Source of the DNA: Luscinia megarhynchos
Lineage: Eukaryota; Chordata; Aves; Passeriformes; Turdidae
Reading direction: 5' to 3'
DNA length: 64,000 bases
Assembly (NCBI GenBank): GCA_034336665.1
Contig: CM067589.1
Span: forward strand, 3,191,290-3,255,289
Shown: positions 47,401 through 60,900 of the stretch, piece by piece
Numbering within the stretch: position 1 is the stretch's first letter
Layout: the number at the start of each line of letters is the position of its first letter
Program-made: the position numbers and the translations under genes
Notes under the pieces: generated by a model
Seen by the model: only the letters and a program-made list of their open reading frames with translations
Told to the model about the DNA's origin: nothing
The model's database searches: none

Positions 47401-48699
47401 GATGCACAGGAGCTTCTGATCTCTGGCTCCATCTGGGGTGAGCCTGGGCAGAGGGAGGGGTTTGGTTTCCCACCCAGTGCTCCCCAGCAGTCACAGAGAC
47501 GAGATGTGGAGGTAGGGAAGGGAGCTGAGATGGGACCGGGGCTCTTGGGTTGACACTGAGGGGATCACTTTGTGACAGTGACATTGTTTACATATACCTG
47601 CAGTTCTTTCTGCTTCCGAAGATCCCAAAATAAAAATAGATCTCACCAGCTACTTTGTGAAGAGGCCACCTGGGGTCCTGCACTGCACCACGAAATACAC
47701 TGAGTTTGGAAAAGCAGCTGGAGCCGAGGAATATGCACAGCAGGAAGTGAGTGTTGGGGTCCCACCTCCTCCCCACACCCCCCATGTCCCCTCCCTCCCA
47801 GAGGGCTGTCCATGAACCTGGGAAAGGGTTGGGGATGGGCTTTGCTCTGACCCAAGAGGCCAAGTACAGGACAGGAACTACATCCATGTGGCCTGTGCAG
47901 AGAAAACTCCAAATTGTGGAGATAGTGATTGGAAGCATTTTTTTTGGAAATAGGAAACACTTTCCCTGATCACACACGACTTCTAGCATCATCTCTGACA
48001 GCTTGAGCTGAATGATGATGAATTGAGGTATTTAGATTCCCTCGATTATTTCAGAGCACATAAGCCCAGGTTAAATATTGAAATTTGTGAAGGACAAAGA
48101 TGTTACCAGCTCCAAATCCACAGAGCTGGGACATCAGGCACTAACCTTCTCCTTGCTCTGGGTATTTTGACCATGTCACAGCAAGAAGCACGGGGACAGT
48201 GACCCCAGTACAGCACTAACAGCCCTGTGTGTGTGTCCCTCTCCAGGCTGTGAAGGCTTCCTACGGCAAAGGCTTCACCCTCTCCATCTCGGCGCTGTTC
48301 ATCACCACAAAGACTGTCGGGGCTCGCATCGAGCTGAGCGAGCAGCAGCTGCTGCTCTGGCCCGGGGACGCCGACAAGATCCTGCCCACGGACACCCTGC
48401 CCCGGGGCAGCCGCGCCCACATCACCCTCGGCTGCGCCAACGGCGTCGAGGCCGTCCAGACCGGGCTCGACCTGCTGGAGTTTGTGAAGCTGGAAAAAGT
48501 GGGGAACAAAGGGGAGCAAGTGGGGGAAATTGGAGGAGGGAAACTGCTGTATTTTGATAATGGTATGTGGATGCTTGTTCTGTCTAAAAAGATTGATGTG
48601 AGGGCGATATTCTCGGGATACTATGGGAAGGGAAAACTCGTGCCAACACAGAGCACCAACAAAAGGGGCTCTGCCTTTAGCTCCTGCACCATCATCTAG
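44428..48699 (+). CDS. CNP: CNP, 2',3'-cyclic-nucleotide 3'-phosphodiesterase, complete
   Basis: This myelin and oligodendrocyte membrane enzyme hydrolyses 2',3'-cyclic nucleotides to 2'-nucleotides and binds tubulin and actin. CDS is join(44428..44430,46369..47038,47604..47746,48247..48699), 422 residues against 421 in human. Exon 1 contributes only the ATG, followed at once by GTAAGG. Exon 2 opens [16 protein letters not shown], matching the N-terminal extension of the longer human isoform, with a second ATG at 46423 (residue 20, MSTQSAKE) for the shorter isoform. The P-loop GLPGSGKST and the motif [16 protein letters not shown] form the kinase-like N-terminal domain. The two catalytic HxT motifs of the 2H phosphoesterase domain are LHCTTKY and AHITLGC. 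The protein ends CTII, a CaaX prenylation signal. Exon joins keep phase throughout. Confidence 0.96.
44431..46368 (+). other. CNP intron 1; no further gene
   Basis: A 1.9-kb intron whose first 600 bp is CpG island. Two overlapping open frames of over 220 codons near 45363-46237 have no recognisable family and no start or splice context, and are treated as chance. Confidence 0.6.
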
Positions 48700-49715
48700 G
48701 AGCACAGGCAGGCAGATCCTGGGTTTGTTTTTAAAAGGCAAGTAACTCCTGTAACCCTAAAAGTGTAAAGAGAAATAATTCTACCTTTACTAAAGTCAAC
48801 CCTCCTGCCCACCCCAGCGTGAAGCCTCTGGGGAGTTATCAGAAAAGGAAGAAAACAAGCAACTCCTAACTGAAACTGTCACAGATTTCAATGTGAGTTT
48901 TGGAGGGAACCAGCTGGGGTGTTTTCCTGCTTGTTTTCTTCCTTGGAGACAGATCAACTCCGGGGCTTTTATCGCTTCCCTCTGAACCACAATCGTTCGA
49001 TCTTTACCTGCTGGCGCTGACCTAAGCCTGTCAGTCGCTGGTCTGAAGCCAAGGGAACTGCAGGATGTCCCTCCCCTCCCACCCAGGGACTTTCTGGCAG
49101 CCAAACAGGGTCAGAACTAGCGAGACCCAGGCGTGGGCCACTCCTGTCAGGAGTCCTGTCCTTACCAAGGGTTTTGCCTCTAAGGACAGACCTTGCTGAG
49201 GGCAGCAGGTCCTGGCAGCCCTAACCACAGGCTGGTCCCGCAGCTCCATCCCAGCTCCTGGAGCCTCACAGCAGCAATGCTGTGGGGACAGCCAGGAGGA
49301 GGGCACTGTGCCAGGTGATTTCTTAAAGATACCAACCATGGACTTTGGGGAAATCAAGTGAAACACCAGGACAAGAAGCCAATTCCTGCAAAGTGGCTCC
49401 AGCCACATCCCCCACCGGGGCTGGACCACGCACCATCCCCTGTCCTGTAGGGAACAATCCTGCCTTGGCAGGGAGTGGAAGAGATGAACTAATGTCTTTT
49501 CCATCTTATTTGATAGAAACTAAAATCATGTCTGAAGTACACAACTGGACTTCATGCAAGATTTTACTCCCTTCCTCTAATGCACTTGAATGTTAAGAGT
49601 TAGGCTGGAGTAACCCTGTAGTGTAGGAAGCGGAGGCACCGTAACTGTGTAACTCACATCTGCTCGAACCTAAACCCTGGCTGGAAGTTACTGACCCAGC
49701 ACTTCTGTCATTAAA
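48700..49715 (+). promoter_or_regulatory. CNP: CNP 3'UTR with ATTAAA poly(A) signal
   Basis: About 1 kb of non-coding sequence follows the stop. ATTAAA at 49710-49715 is followed by T/GT-rich sequence suited to cleavage. No AATAAA was seen closer to the stop. Confidence 0.55.
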
Positions 49716-49739
49716 TGTTTTATTGAAACTTGGGTTTGT

Positions 49740-50375
49740 GCTCTGCCAGGCCCTGGCCCAGCCGGGCGGTGGCTCCTGGGCATTGTTTAACACAAAGCTC
49801 CACTAACAGCCCCAGGTCAAGTCCCAGCTTGACCTCCTGCTCTGGCTCAGGGTCAGGGGAGCAGCAGAGTGACATTAACCCACACTAACACTGTAAATAC
49901 TGACTGTGTTTGAGGCGTGGGCTGGGCTGGGGCTGGGCACAGCTCAGCCCGAGTCCAATGTTGCTGGGGCAAGGAGCATTTCTCCTCTGACTGTTGAGGC
50001 CAAAAGCAGGGAGAGCTGCCATGAAAGCAAAATACTTCCTGCTGTTCAGAAGCAAAGGATAAGAATAAATTCTTGTTATAACATAAAATAGTGAGCTATA
50101 AACCCACCCAGAGCACCTGTGACCCTTCGTGGAGAAACCCCTCCAAGCTTCCACACTGGCAGCAGCCGAGTGCCCAATGCTCAGCTGGGGCCTCTCCTGG
50201 CAGAACCTCAAGGGTTTGTTCCACCAAAGCTCTACCAGATATCTGCCAGCACCTGCTCAGGGGCCAGCTGAGCCCACACCCCCAGCACCCAGATCACTCC
50301 AGCACTGGAATACACAGCTGGATTATCTCCTCCATCTGCCTGTTCAAGAACAACAGTGACACTGTCGTCGTTTGA
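49740..50375. other. Intergenic between the CNP and DNAJC7 3' ends
   Basis: Tail-to-tail interval. No coding exon, RNA or recognised repeat is visible. Confidence 0.45.
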
Positions 50376-51734
50376 GTTTTTATTAGTTTGTACATCATAT
50401 ACAGTTTATAATAAAGTAAAACCGATTGCATATGGGTCTGCTCAGGCTGATTTCCCATACAAACACAGCATCAGGAGTTCTGCTAAGGAAGTAAACAACA
50501 AATATTCACATTTTTACCATTCACATCCTAGAAAGGTCCAAGAGGGACAGTTGGTACCGATGCGGAGCCCGGCTGGGAGAGGATGAGGAGTTTGGCAAAG
50601 CAATGGGACAGCGATTGCTCCATGCATTCCCCTTTCCTCCCAGGGAAAGGTTGAGCTATGTACACTGAGGTAAACATTCCGAATTCCAGTTCAGATAAAT
50701 ACGGCAGCGCAGGGACAGGCTCCTCTCCCAGTGGCTTCGCATCGGTGCCTGGGTTTGTCCTGACTGTTCTGACCCACGGGCACTGTGGGGCTCTGGCTGC
50801 TCCCCCCACGGCCCCTCGGGTGCTGGCTCACACCACATTCTGTTCACACGAGCCACTGGGGACAGAGGGGACAGGGCTGGGCAGTGGGACAGGCTGGGAT
50901 GGCTGCTGGTCCTGCTGGAGGCAGCACTGGAGCTGCAGCTCAGGTGCAGTGCCCCAGCTCCCAAAAACAGACCAGAGCTGTCCCTCCAAGCTCAGATCTG
51001 GTAAGGGAAAATGCCCAGCACTGCTCCAAGAAGGGATAACCCCATCCATCATGGTGGGAATGGGGAGGGCTGGGCCTGGCCAGGAAGGCCAAAGCATTTC
51101 ACGTTGTCTCCCTCAGTCATGCAGGGACCCAGAGTGGCCCCACAGAGCCAAGGGCAGGGACAGCCACCAGCTACTGCCACCTGCTCCTGCCACAGCCACC
51201 CAGGGACTAGCACTGCTCCAGGGACATGGGTGGGTGCAGCACACAGTTGTCCTGCTCCCTAGGGAAGAGGAGGGGAGAGGACAAGGCACGAATTTAAACA
51301 GGATGAAAACCATCCATTAGAAATAAGAGAATATCTGGAGTTATTACTGAAACTGAGGAAGTCATTTGGAAATGGTAAAGCAGCACACCTGCACAGGCCC
51401 AACCCTGTGGCTGTCTGATGGCAGATCCAGGGCCAGTGTGGCTGCACAGGGACTGGCAGCAGCCTCCATGTCAGACACACCATGGCAGCACAGCAGCATC
51501 CAGCCTGTATCTCAGCAGACACAGACAGTGGAGGGGCCCACTATTCCATGGATAATACCCTTGTACCTGAACAATTTGTCTTTCTCCCATTTTCCAACTT
51601 GCATTTCAGCAGCACTGGGGATCCTGCTCACTGAACACTCCCTGGATCAAAAACAAACCAGGTACGTTTCTGTGCAGCCAAAGCAATGAGGAGCCTTAAG
51701 AGAGTGGCCAGAACCTCCTGAACAAACATCACAG

Positions 51735-51768
51735 CTTTCCAACCCAAACTATTCCATGATTCTATGAG
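51735..51768 (+). mobile_element. CR1 LINE 3' tail (short)
   Basis: The tail CTTTCCAACCCAAACTATTC followed by CATGATTCTATGA matches the CR1 3' terminus. It is too short for more. Confidence 0.6.
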
Positions 51769-52584
51769 CATGGCCAGACAAAACCACATCCAAGGCAAAG
51801 CCAAACAGCCACACAACTCCTGACCTCCCTGCCAAAACTGCAGTCCTACAGCAGAGCCCTCACATACCAGCTCTGCCCACAGCCACACTCCTCACACACT
51901 TCTCTTCACAACTTTCCCAGAGAAGCTGACAGCCACTCACCAGTTCTCAAGCTGTTCAGAGCATCTACTCCCAACTTGGCTGGTGGAAGACACCCCCTGA
52001 CACACCAGCCTGGCTCTCAGCCACGGCAGCTCTGCTCCTCCAGGTCCTTGGTGGCAGCAGCTCTCACAGCATCAGCCATTCCCCCCTGGGCACGAGTTGC
52101 CAGGCTGAGAGTGACACCAAAGCTGTGTCCATCCCACCCTGCCTGTGCCTTGGGCAGCCCCCACACCACCACCTCCTGCAGCTCCGTGGGCTCTTTGTCC
52201 TTCCAGAAACAGCACAGGCACAGCATCGCTTGAAGATGCTCAGCTGTGGTTTCTGCAGCAGATCCCTGCAGCCAGCGGCCCCTGGAGCTGCAGGGCATGC
52301 AGGAGGGCTGTGAGCACCTGGAGCACTGGCACTCAGCTTCCCTGCAGCTACACCCAACCACAACCCATGGATAATGTCCTGGAATCACCATGTGTGGAGG
52401 CAATGCACCAAGCAATGCACAGCTGAGTCTTTTTTTTTTTTGGAAAGGAGCAGAGTTCTGTCTCCCCAAGCCAAGCTGGGACATGGTGGAGTGGAGGTCA
52501 CAGTGCCACTGGACACTGCTGCTGCCCTGAGGTGCCAGGTGCCACCGAGCCCTGCTCTGTGCAGGGGGATCAGGGACTGACCAG

Positions 52585-52690
52585 GGCCTGGGGCACTCTG
52601 GGCTAGTGGAAGGTGTCCCTGCCCACGGCAGGGGGTTGGACTTGACAGCCTTTAAAGGCTTCCAGCCCAATCCATTCCATGGTTCTATCA
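52585..52690 (+). mobile_element. CR1 LINE 3'-end fragment
   Basis: Sense CR1 3' end: CTAGTGGAAGGTGTCCCTGC, GGCAGGGGGTTGGACTTGA, and the tail CCATTCCATGGTTCTATCAT. Confidence 0.85.
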
Positions 52691-54754
52691 TTTCCCTTCA
52701 CCTTGATTCACGTAACAACGCCCTGTAGAAAGTCTTGGCACTCACCATATGAATATTTAACTACATTAAATCATGCATTCATGTACAGGTTATAAATAGC
52801 TGCTGTATACATTTTCTCTCCCAGAAACAGAGCTATTCCACTCCTGTGCTCCAAGGAACGGGCTCACTCAGCTTGGAGAGAAGGAAGGGAGGAAGGAAGC
52901 TGGTCACACTTTCCTAGGGCAGGGGAAAATGAGAATAAACCCACTGACAGACACAGAACATGGCTCTGCTCAGCAATGGGAGACTGAGAACAGCCCAGAC
53001 TGTACAGTGACATCAACACACACACACAGGACGAGATGTCATGGAACCAAAATTGCCACTAAACAGGCCTTGTAAACTCTGATTTACAGTGCCAGGAAAG
53101 CTGGGGAAGCATCAGTGTGCATAGACCAGTGTTTCAGTTCCCACGTGTTCACCATTTCAGAGCCTGAAAAGTGCCAGGACCCAGCTGCTCTCGGTGCACC
53201 TGGCTGGGTCCATCCCTCACACCCGTGTGAAGGATGTTGGATTAACGTGGGAGAGTTGGGTTTTGAAAGTATTACTCAGCACTGGTTCACTTAGGAAGCT
53301 GAGTTTCAAACGAGCTGTAAAATACTCTATTCTGCAGTGCTAAAATTGAAGCCCTTAAATTTTCCCTCTACGAAAGCAGATTGTCAAGAATCCTGACCAA
53401 ACAGGACAGCAGGACCAGGACAGCACCGGCCCTGCTCCAGCCCCTGTCCTGCTGAAGGGCACCACGCCCTCGGAGGGAGGGAGGAAGACAAAGACGTGGC
53501 ATCCCGAGCGATCACTTCTGCAATGAGCTCCCTGCAGTGTTTGCTCTGCTCTGGGAAGGCAAACCAGGTGTTACAGCGTCACTGGGAGGGTCTCTCAGCA
53601 CAAACACCCATTCTCTGAGCTAACTGCAGCTTCCAACAGCCCCACACTGCCAGGGACAGCCCCTCTGCCCTCACTGAGCACCAGCCCAGGACCCCCAGCC
53701 ACAGCCCCACTGCCTCTTGCTCCCCTCACATCCCAGGCTGAGCACAGCCAGCTCCAGAACCTGCCACAGACAGGAGCTCACACAGGGCACCTGGACAGAA
53801 AGGTGCTGTCCATGCTGCAGAGAAAAGGGGGAATTCCAGAAGCAGAGCTCTCTCCCATTGGACCCTGCTGTAACACCACATTTTAGGTGAAAATCAAACT
53901 GTTAACAGGCAGTGCCCCACACCAAACCCCTCAGGACACGGCTCCAGGCTGGAAGCTCATCCATCCCTCCAGCTCCCATCCTGACACTGTGCAAGAGAAA
54001 GTACAGACTGTCAGTTCAGAGCTGGACTTTGCATTTTCTTGCTGCTTTGGAGGAGTAAATCACTGCCAGGGGAAAACCACTCAGCCAGATTAACTAAACA
54101 CACAGCTGCTGCACATCCCAAACCACCCATGATCCCTGCCTGGAATTCACCTGGCCTTGAGAGACTCACCCCTGTCATGGATCAGTAACAGGAAATCACA
54201 CATCAAGCTCGACAAAATCAAGTTTAGCACAAATATAAAATATTCAAGTGGATTAATTTTAAAAAGTACAGTGAAGGAATTCAGCCCAGAGCAAATTCAA
54301 TATTCCCTTAAACAGGACAATCTTGGGAACACAAAGCCCTTAATTCCAGCTGCATCACAGGGAATTCTCACATAAGCTGCTCTTTAAGCAGCATTTCTCT
54401 GTTACAGAATTGTAAGCTCACACATTATCACAGAAGTTTAATGCCCAAGTGGGCCTTGCTGGGAGAACCATGGAAAAAAAAAGGAAATAAAAAGAGCCAA
54501 GAAGCCAGGCTTGCAGGTGAAATGGATTGTACGAAACTGGATTGAGCCTTGGCAGTATTTCCAAAAGATTAAGATAACCTACAAGTTACTCCAAACCCTG
54601 GACATGCTGCTTTGGAAGCAACCAGAACAAACCAGGAATTCCTTCTCCCTCTCACACGTGGAGATTCTGGGAAGATTCCAGGAAATCCTCTGTGCTGAGG
54701 GGCAGAAGCAGCTGAAAGCACGGGCCAGCATGGAGGGACCAAGAGATTCAAAGC

Positions 54755-54784
54755 TTTATTTTTTTTTTTTTTTTTTTTAATAAA
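54755..54784 (-). promoter_or_regulatory. DNAJC7: DNAJC7 proximal poly(A) signal beside a T20 tract
   Basis: TTTATT at 54755-54760 gives AATAAA on the gene strand about 235 bases past the stop. It overlaps the end of a run of 20 T (54759-54778). A plus-strand AATAAA sits on the other side (54779-54784). Confidence 0.5.
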
Positions 54785-54992
54785 GTTAACAGTAAAACAA
54801 AATTCACAAGCTTTTCCCTCCCGAGCTGGTTTCCTCTTCACACACACAACACACAAACAGAGGCTCCAACCCAGAAATGAAACTGCTCTAAGGACAACAA
54901 GACGTGATGGAGGAGGAGTCTGGGGCTGTCCATATTCGAGGTTAAAAGAAGCAGATCAGGTATGTGTGGTTTGATTTGTGTTTGTTTGCTTC

Positions 54993-57900
54993 TTAGCCAA
55001 ACTGGAAAAAGAAATTTCCAGGCCCAGAAGCTGAAAAAGAAAATGGAAGATAATCAGGACTTTTCAAATCCCAATGGGTTTAGTGCAATCCTAAGCAGCA
55101 CAGGGATGGCCAAGCCCACACACAGCTCCAGAATGGGGAGCCCCCAGGTTTGTGGCTTTGGAACCCAGAAGAACCAGAACCAGCCACCAGCTGACACTGT
55201 GCAGGCAGAACTCTGAATCTGTGCAACAGCCAAATGCTCTCCTCAAGCAGCACATCCACTGGGAGCCCCAGCTGTCCTGCCAGGGGATCTGTGTACTTAC
55301 AGTTCCAAGGCTGGGAGGAGAGCACCTCACCTACCTTCGAAGCTGAAGCCCCCTGGCCCACTGAAGAAGGCCTTGAAGATGTTATTTGGATCAAATTCTA
55401 CAGGGAAGAGAAGGAATTCATGAGCTGCAGAGAAACAGCCATCACATTTCCCACAGTTCAGGAGCTGTCAGCTCACTGAGGGTCCAGAGTGTCTCAGAGT
55501 GGCTGAGCAGGGGCACAGCTTACAGAGAAATACTATTTTTTCCAATATATATAAAGGAAATTTTGGCCAGCCTGGGCTGGCTCCCAGCACCTGGGGCCAT
55601 GTAGTGACCACAAACAGGTAAAGCAGCTCTCCAGAGAGAACCTGCCACAGGGCAGCCTAAGCATCTGGATAAGCAGCATTTAGTGACTCTCAATTACAGT
55701 TTAACACATCCTGTGACAGATTTCTGCCCTAATGGCAGCTACTCCTCACTAGCAGAGCCAAGGACAACACCCACCAGTGTCCCAGCCTGTTCCCAACCAG
55801 GGACACTCAGTGCAGCCCTGCATCCCAACGCTGGCAGGGACCAAACCAACTCAATCCATGGAACCACTCCCAACAGGAGGCTTGCTTTAGGGGATAGGGC
55901 AGACTCTAAAGGGTCTGATCTTGTCAAAGGCTGCCACAGCAGAGTATTGTATTGTAAGGAACACTGACCTCCCATGTTTAATCCATCCTCTTCCAAATCC
56001 TGCCCACTGTCATAGCGAGCCTTCTTCTTGGGATCTGACAGGATGGTAAAGGCTTCACCAACCTCCTTAAATTTCTTCTCTTCCTCCTTCTGTACTTCTG
56101 CACTTGCTCCACTGTGTCGGTCTGGGAATACAGAAACAAGCAGGAAAAAGTTTTTAAGTTCTAGTGCAAATGGAGAATGTTAAACATTCCCAAGCTCCTG
56201 TCCCAGAACATGCTCCAGATCTGTGGGGTCAGAGCTGCTATTTCCCAGAAATTCCCTCTTCCACATGCATTTCTGCCTCAGTGCTGGCTGCACAGGGCAC
56301 AGAAGGGTGCTGTGGGTACCTGGATGGTGCATTAGTGCTCGTTTCCTGTAAGCTTTCTTGATCTCATCTTCAGAGGCATTTTTGTTCACCCCCAGGATTT
56401 TGTAGTAGTCTTTCCGTTTGCTCTTTTTCAGTTCCACCTGTGCATTCTTTAGGAGCTGCTTGTGTTCTGGAAAGGAGCACAGCACCAGGAGGAGAGGAGT
56501 TACTCTGTCCCTTCCACTTCAGGCCACTCAAAAAGCAAGGAGACAGTCAAAACAAGAACCAAAACCAGATATTCTGAACCCAGTGCACTGCCTCAGACAT
56601 AAGCTGAATTATCATCTCAGCATTCAATGCTGGGAGAGAAATCAGACCTGAGACAGAGATTTCCAGTGCTTCTGAGGGCTTCTCCATATTGTCCTGCTGG
56701 GGTATTAGGCTGCAAATCACAGCATATTGTGGGGGAAAAAAGAACAAAAAAATTGCCAGTTTAGGGAAACCTGTGCACACATAGAGTGCCCTTGTGCTCA
56801 CCTTTTGTTTTCTCTGTCTGATAAACCTTCTCATAGTCTCTTACAGCATCTTCATATTGTTCTGTGTCCATGTAACTGTGGAAAGAAACACTGGTGGCCA
56901 AGGGGTCCCTCACAGGAATATCAAAAGGGGCTCAGTACAGGCTGTCTGGGTGGATGTGGATTGAGAGAAGTGCTCTGGACTGCAGCAGATCAGAACTCAG
57001 AGGAGCCCACACAGGGCTACTGCTGGGAGCCCTGACACTTGTGGGAAACCCTGGCACAGGAAGCTGCACTCTGGGCTTCAATAGGACTCCTTTGGCAGCA
57101 CAAGTTCTGCTTTAACGACCTGAGAATTCCAATATGCAGCTGATCCCAGCCAGCCTGAGCTCCAGGGAGCTGGTGCAGGGTCAGAGCTGGCACAGGCTTC
57201 ACAGTGGCAGTGCTGGTCAGGAGTGAAAACCCTGGCACCTCCAAGGGACACTTCTGTCTGTTGCCCCTCAGCCTTACTCACACATTACCAACTCACTGCA
57301 ACTTAGCAATTGCAGAGATGGGAGGCCTTTTTCAAGATCTGAAAAAGGTGATGTAAATTTGCAATTGCAGACATGGAGAGAGAGAAGGTCTCTCTGGGAC
57401 AGAACATCTATAAACACAGTCAGTGTCTATAAACACAGTAAGCCGAGTCAAGTTTTAGAACAAATCCTCCCTAAATTCTGTTGAGATCAGATGTGAGGAA
57501 GAATTTCTCCACTGAAATGGTGGTCAGGCATTGAAACTGGCTGCCCAGGGGGGTGGTGGAGTCACCATTCCAGAAGATGTTCAAGGAACAACTGGATGTG
57601 GTACTCAGTGCTCTGGTCTAATTGGTCAAAGGTTGGCACCAATGATTTTGGAGGTCTTTTCCAACCCAAATGATTCTATAAATACACCATCAATTGGCAG
57701 TGCCACATCCAGGCAGGCAGGAGAGGCCACAGAGAGCTACTCCCATCTTCTCAGCAGCACAAGGAAGAGGAATAAATTTGGGGACCCACTCCTTCTATTC
57801 AGTTAAGCTCCAGATTTGTGACCCTGTCCCTCAGAGCTGCCAGGAGGACAGCCAGGTGCCCAGGGGTACTCACCACTGTGCCCTCCTCAGGTAGGCTTTG

Positions 57901-60900
57901 ATGTACGTGTCGTCCAGCTGCACTGCCCTCGTGCAGTCCGCGATTGCTTCGTCAAGTTTCCTAAGCTACAACATCAGACACAAGTGAGTGAACTCCATGC
58001 AGAGAACAAATTCTGCATCATGACTTCAGGCACATGAAAGGTGTGAAGAATCTGGGAAAAACTCTGCGTCTCTGTCTAGGATTTTTTTTCCACTTTCCCC
58101 CAAACACTGAGCTTTTGTTATTTGTGAAAAACTTCAGAAGCTTGGCCAGTGACATGACAGAGCCATGTGGTGCTTCTGTGTAAGAAATGCACTCAAAACC
58201 AAGGGCCTTTCTGACAACAAACCCAATTCTGTGTCCAAACTAATTCCTGGGCAGGAAGCTAAACCTAAAAATATTTAAAAGAAATATTTTTTTAGAAAAA
58301 GTATTGTTTCTTTTCAGACACAAGTATGTAACACATCTATTATGTGGCCTACAGCTCATCCCACTTCCCAGGTTTTGGGAAGAGCCTGTGTCTCTTGACC
58401 AGGTGGGGGTGTCTGGGGAAGGAGCATCAACATTGGGACTGCTGAAGAAGAAAAATGCCCAGAGGACACAGGGTGGGAACTGAGAACACTATCACATGAC
58501 TGGCTGTTTCTCTGTATAGTGCAGGACTAAAATTCAACAGCAAAGCTGAAGAAGTGTCATGGAGCTTTAAATTAGGTTTGTTGCTCTTTTTTTTTTTTTT
58601 AAACATAAAAACACAAAGCAAGACATGATTTACAAGAAGAATAAGAAATCTGCTTATTCCTGGAAGGAAACAAACACAGGGGTGCTTTTTGCTGACTAAG
58701 ATAAGGCTAAAGCATGTCCCTCCTCTCCCTCCCACTCTGTGTAGCCCAAGTATTTGAGTTCTGTTTCTGCAGGAATCCATTGCTGGCTGTTGGGAACTGA
58801 TCCAAGTGTTGTGCAAACACAAAACCCTGAAACATTGCTCATGGCCTCAGAGATGCAGCTGCCCAGCAGCCAGGGGCGGCCTGTCCTTTCCAGAATAACT
58901 GAGCTGCAGTTTCTCTCTGCTCTGCTGAGGGATATGGTGACAGACACCTGCCAGGTGATCATCTCTTACCTTTGAATTAACCGTCCCCCTGTTGCAGTAG
59001 AGTTTGGCATTTGTTTTGATATTATTTGGGTCTATTGCTAGTGCCTCTGTGTACAGTTCATATGCTAGTTTGTAGTTGCCTTTCTTGAATGCTTTATTCC
59101 CATCTTCCTTCTTTGCTTTAAGTGCTTTGGCATTCTGAAAGGAAACACACCTGGGTAAGGACACAGGTCAGCAGGACCAAGCACCTTGTTCTGCCAAACA
59201 AGGATCCTCAGACATAACAGTTCTAATCTGGTTTCAGACACTGCTGCAGGATACAAGCCACAGCCTTGCTCCAGCAGCTGAAATGATCTTCAAGCACTTT
59301 GTCTTTCCTCCAAGAGAAGCACTAAGGAACAGCCAGTGATAGGCATTCTCCATAGGAAAAAGGTTGCCTAACTTTTAAGATGAGAACATGACAGTGCAGT
59401 AAATTTATGGATTAAAATAAAAGGACCAGGAGCTCACTTTTTGAGAGTGCATGAACAGATTTAAAGCTGGTCAAAGAACCAACTTTAAACTTAGAACCAA
59501 CACCAAGGATGGAGCAACATGAAGGAACAGTGTTGGCCTGGATGTCGGACCTGAAAGTCAGGAGTTCCTTTAGAACCAATGTATCTGGTATTATCGTTCC
59601 TCTATCTGACCAGGGAACAAAGAAAGAGTGAAGGGGACCCTGCTTCAAAGTATCACAATCTGCTGAGAAACAGTTTTTAGGAACTTGGTTTTATCTGAGG
59701 TAGCAGCTGGTTGTCTCTGGGAAGGGTTGAACCCACTGCCTGCTCCTGGAGATCTGGGAAAGGCAATGATGAGGGAGAGAGAAGGGATGGATCCAGCAGA
59801 ACCAAACGACATGTTTGGTTTAAAAAAACCCAAATGCTGGTGATTTTACAGCCCCATCTCCACCACCTACCCGGCAGGCAAGACAGGCCTTCTCGTGGTC
59901 AGGGGCCATCCTGAGGGCCTGCACAAAGAACTGCACGGCCTTCTCAATGCAGTCCTCGTAGTACAGGCACAGCCCACGCACGTACAGAGCGTCGGCGTTG
60001 GTCGAGTCCATCCGCAGGATATCACTGCAACACGGAACCACAGAGCCACAGTCACAGGTGGAAGAGACCCTCAGCATCACCGAGTCCAACCCGTGCCCCA
60101 ACACCTCAACTAGACCATGGCAGCAAGTGCTGGAGTCAGTGAGCTGGAGGATTCTCTTCAGGGAGGAAAAGCCTTTGGATAGATTGAAGTATATTAAGCC
60201 ACTCACACATAAGGTAGAGGTGTAAGTTTTAAGTTAGTAAGTTTTAGCATGAGCTCCAATGCTTTCAGTAAGTAAAAGGTTTAAATACTAAAGTAGAAGT
60301 GTGACTTCTAGTGAAAGTTGAAAAACATGTTCATGTTTTCAGTAGAGGTTCCAGGACCGTAGTTGCAGACTGTGCTTAAACATAATAGAGCTATAGTAAG
60401 AATACTGCTGACATTTTTCAAATAGAACAAAATAAGTCATATGCATAGTCTATACATAACCTAGCATGTTAAGAAACTAGAATTCTAATAAGCTAAGAAG
60501 TGGTAGTCCGAGTTTGTGTCTTAGCTTGTTGAAAAGATTCTTTATAAGAGTATGCATTAGGAAGAGCTGGTGCTTTTTGCCATCACCTTTTCTGCTTTTT
60601 CCGCCATTGCTTTTTGGTTTTGTTCGCCATCAACACCCAAGAAGAAGACAGGGAGCTGCCACAGCAACATGGGCCCCACCAGGACCCCTGGGAGCAGCTT
60701 CTGCTCCTACTTGAGACTCTAAACTAAAACCTAGCATAGACTTTAATGTCTGTGACTGTGCCTTTTGAGACTGATGTACTCCTGCAATAAATAACCTTCT
60801 AGCAACTATTAGCTGCTTCGCTTATTTTAAAAATAACCTGCCAAAGTTGGTACCTAGAGCACCGGAAGGTCGTAACCTCACGAGGCAGTGCCACATCCAG

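Larger units (their letters stand above)
50379..54992 (-). other. DNAJC7: DNAJC7 downstream region, possible long 3'UTR
   Basis: A minus-strand AATAAA lies at 50379-50384 in an AT-rich end typical of a 3'UTR terminus, 4.6 kb past the DNAJC7 stop. A proximal one lies at 54755-54760. Between them is non-coding sequence with two CR1 tails and no exon with splice or family support. The long 3'UTR is inference. Confidence 0.4.
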
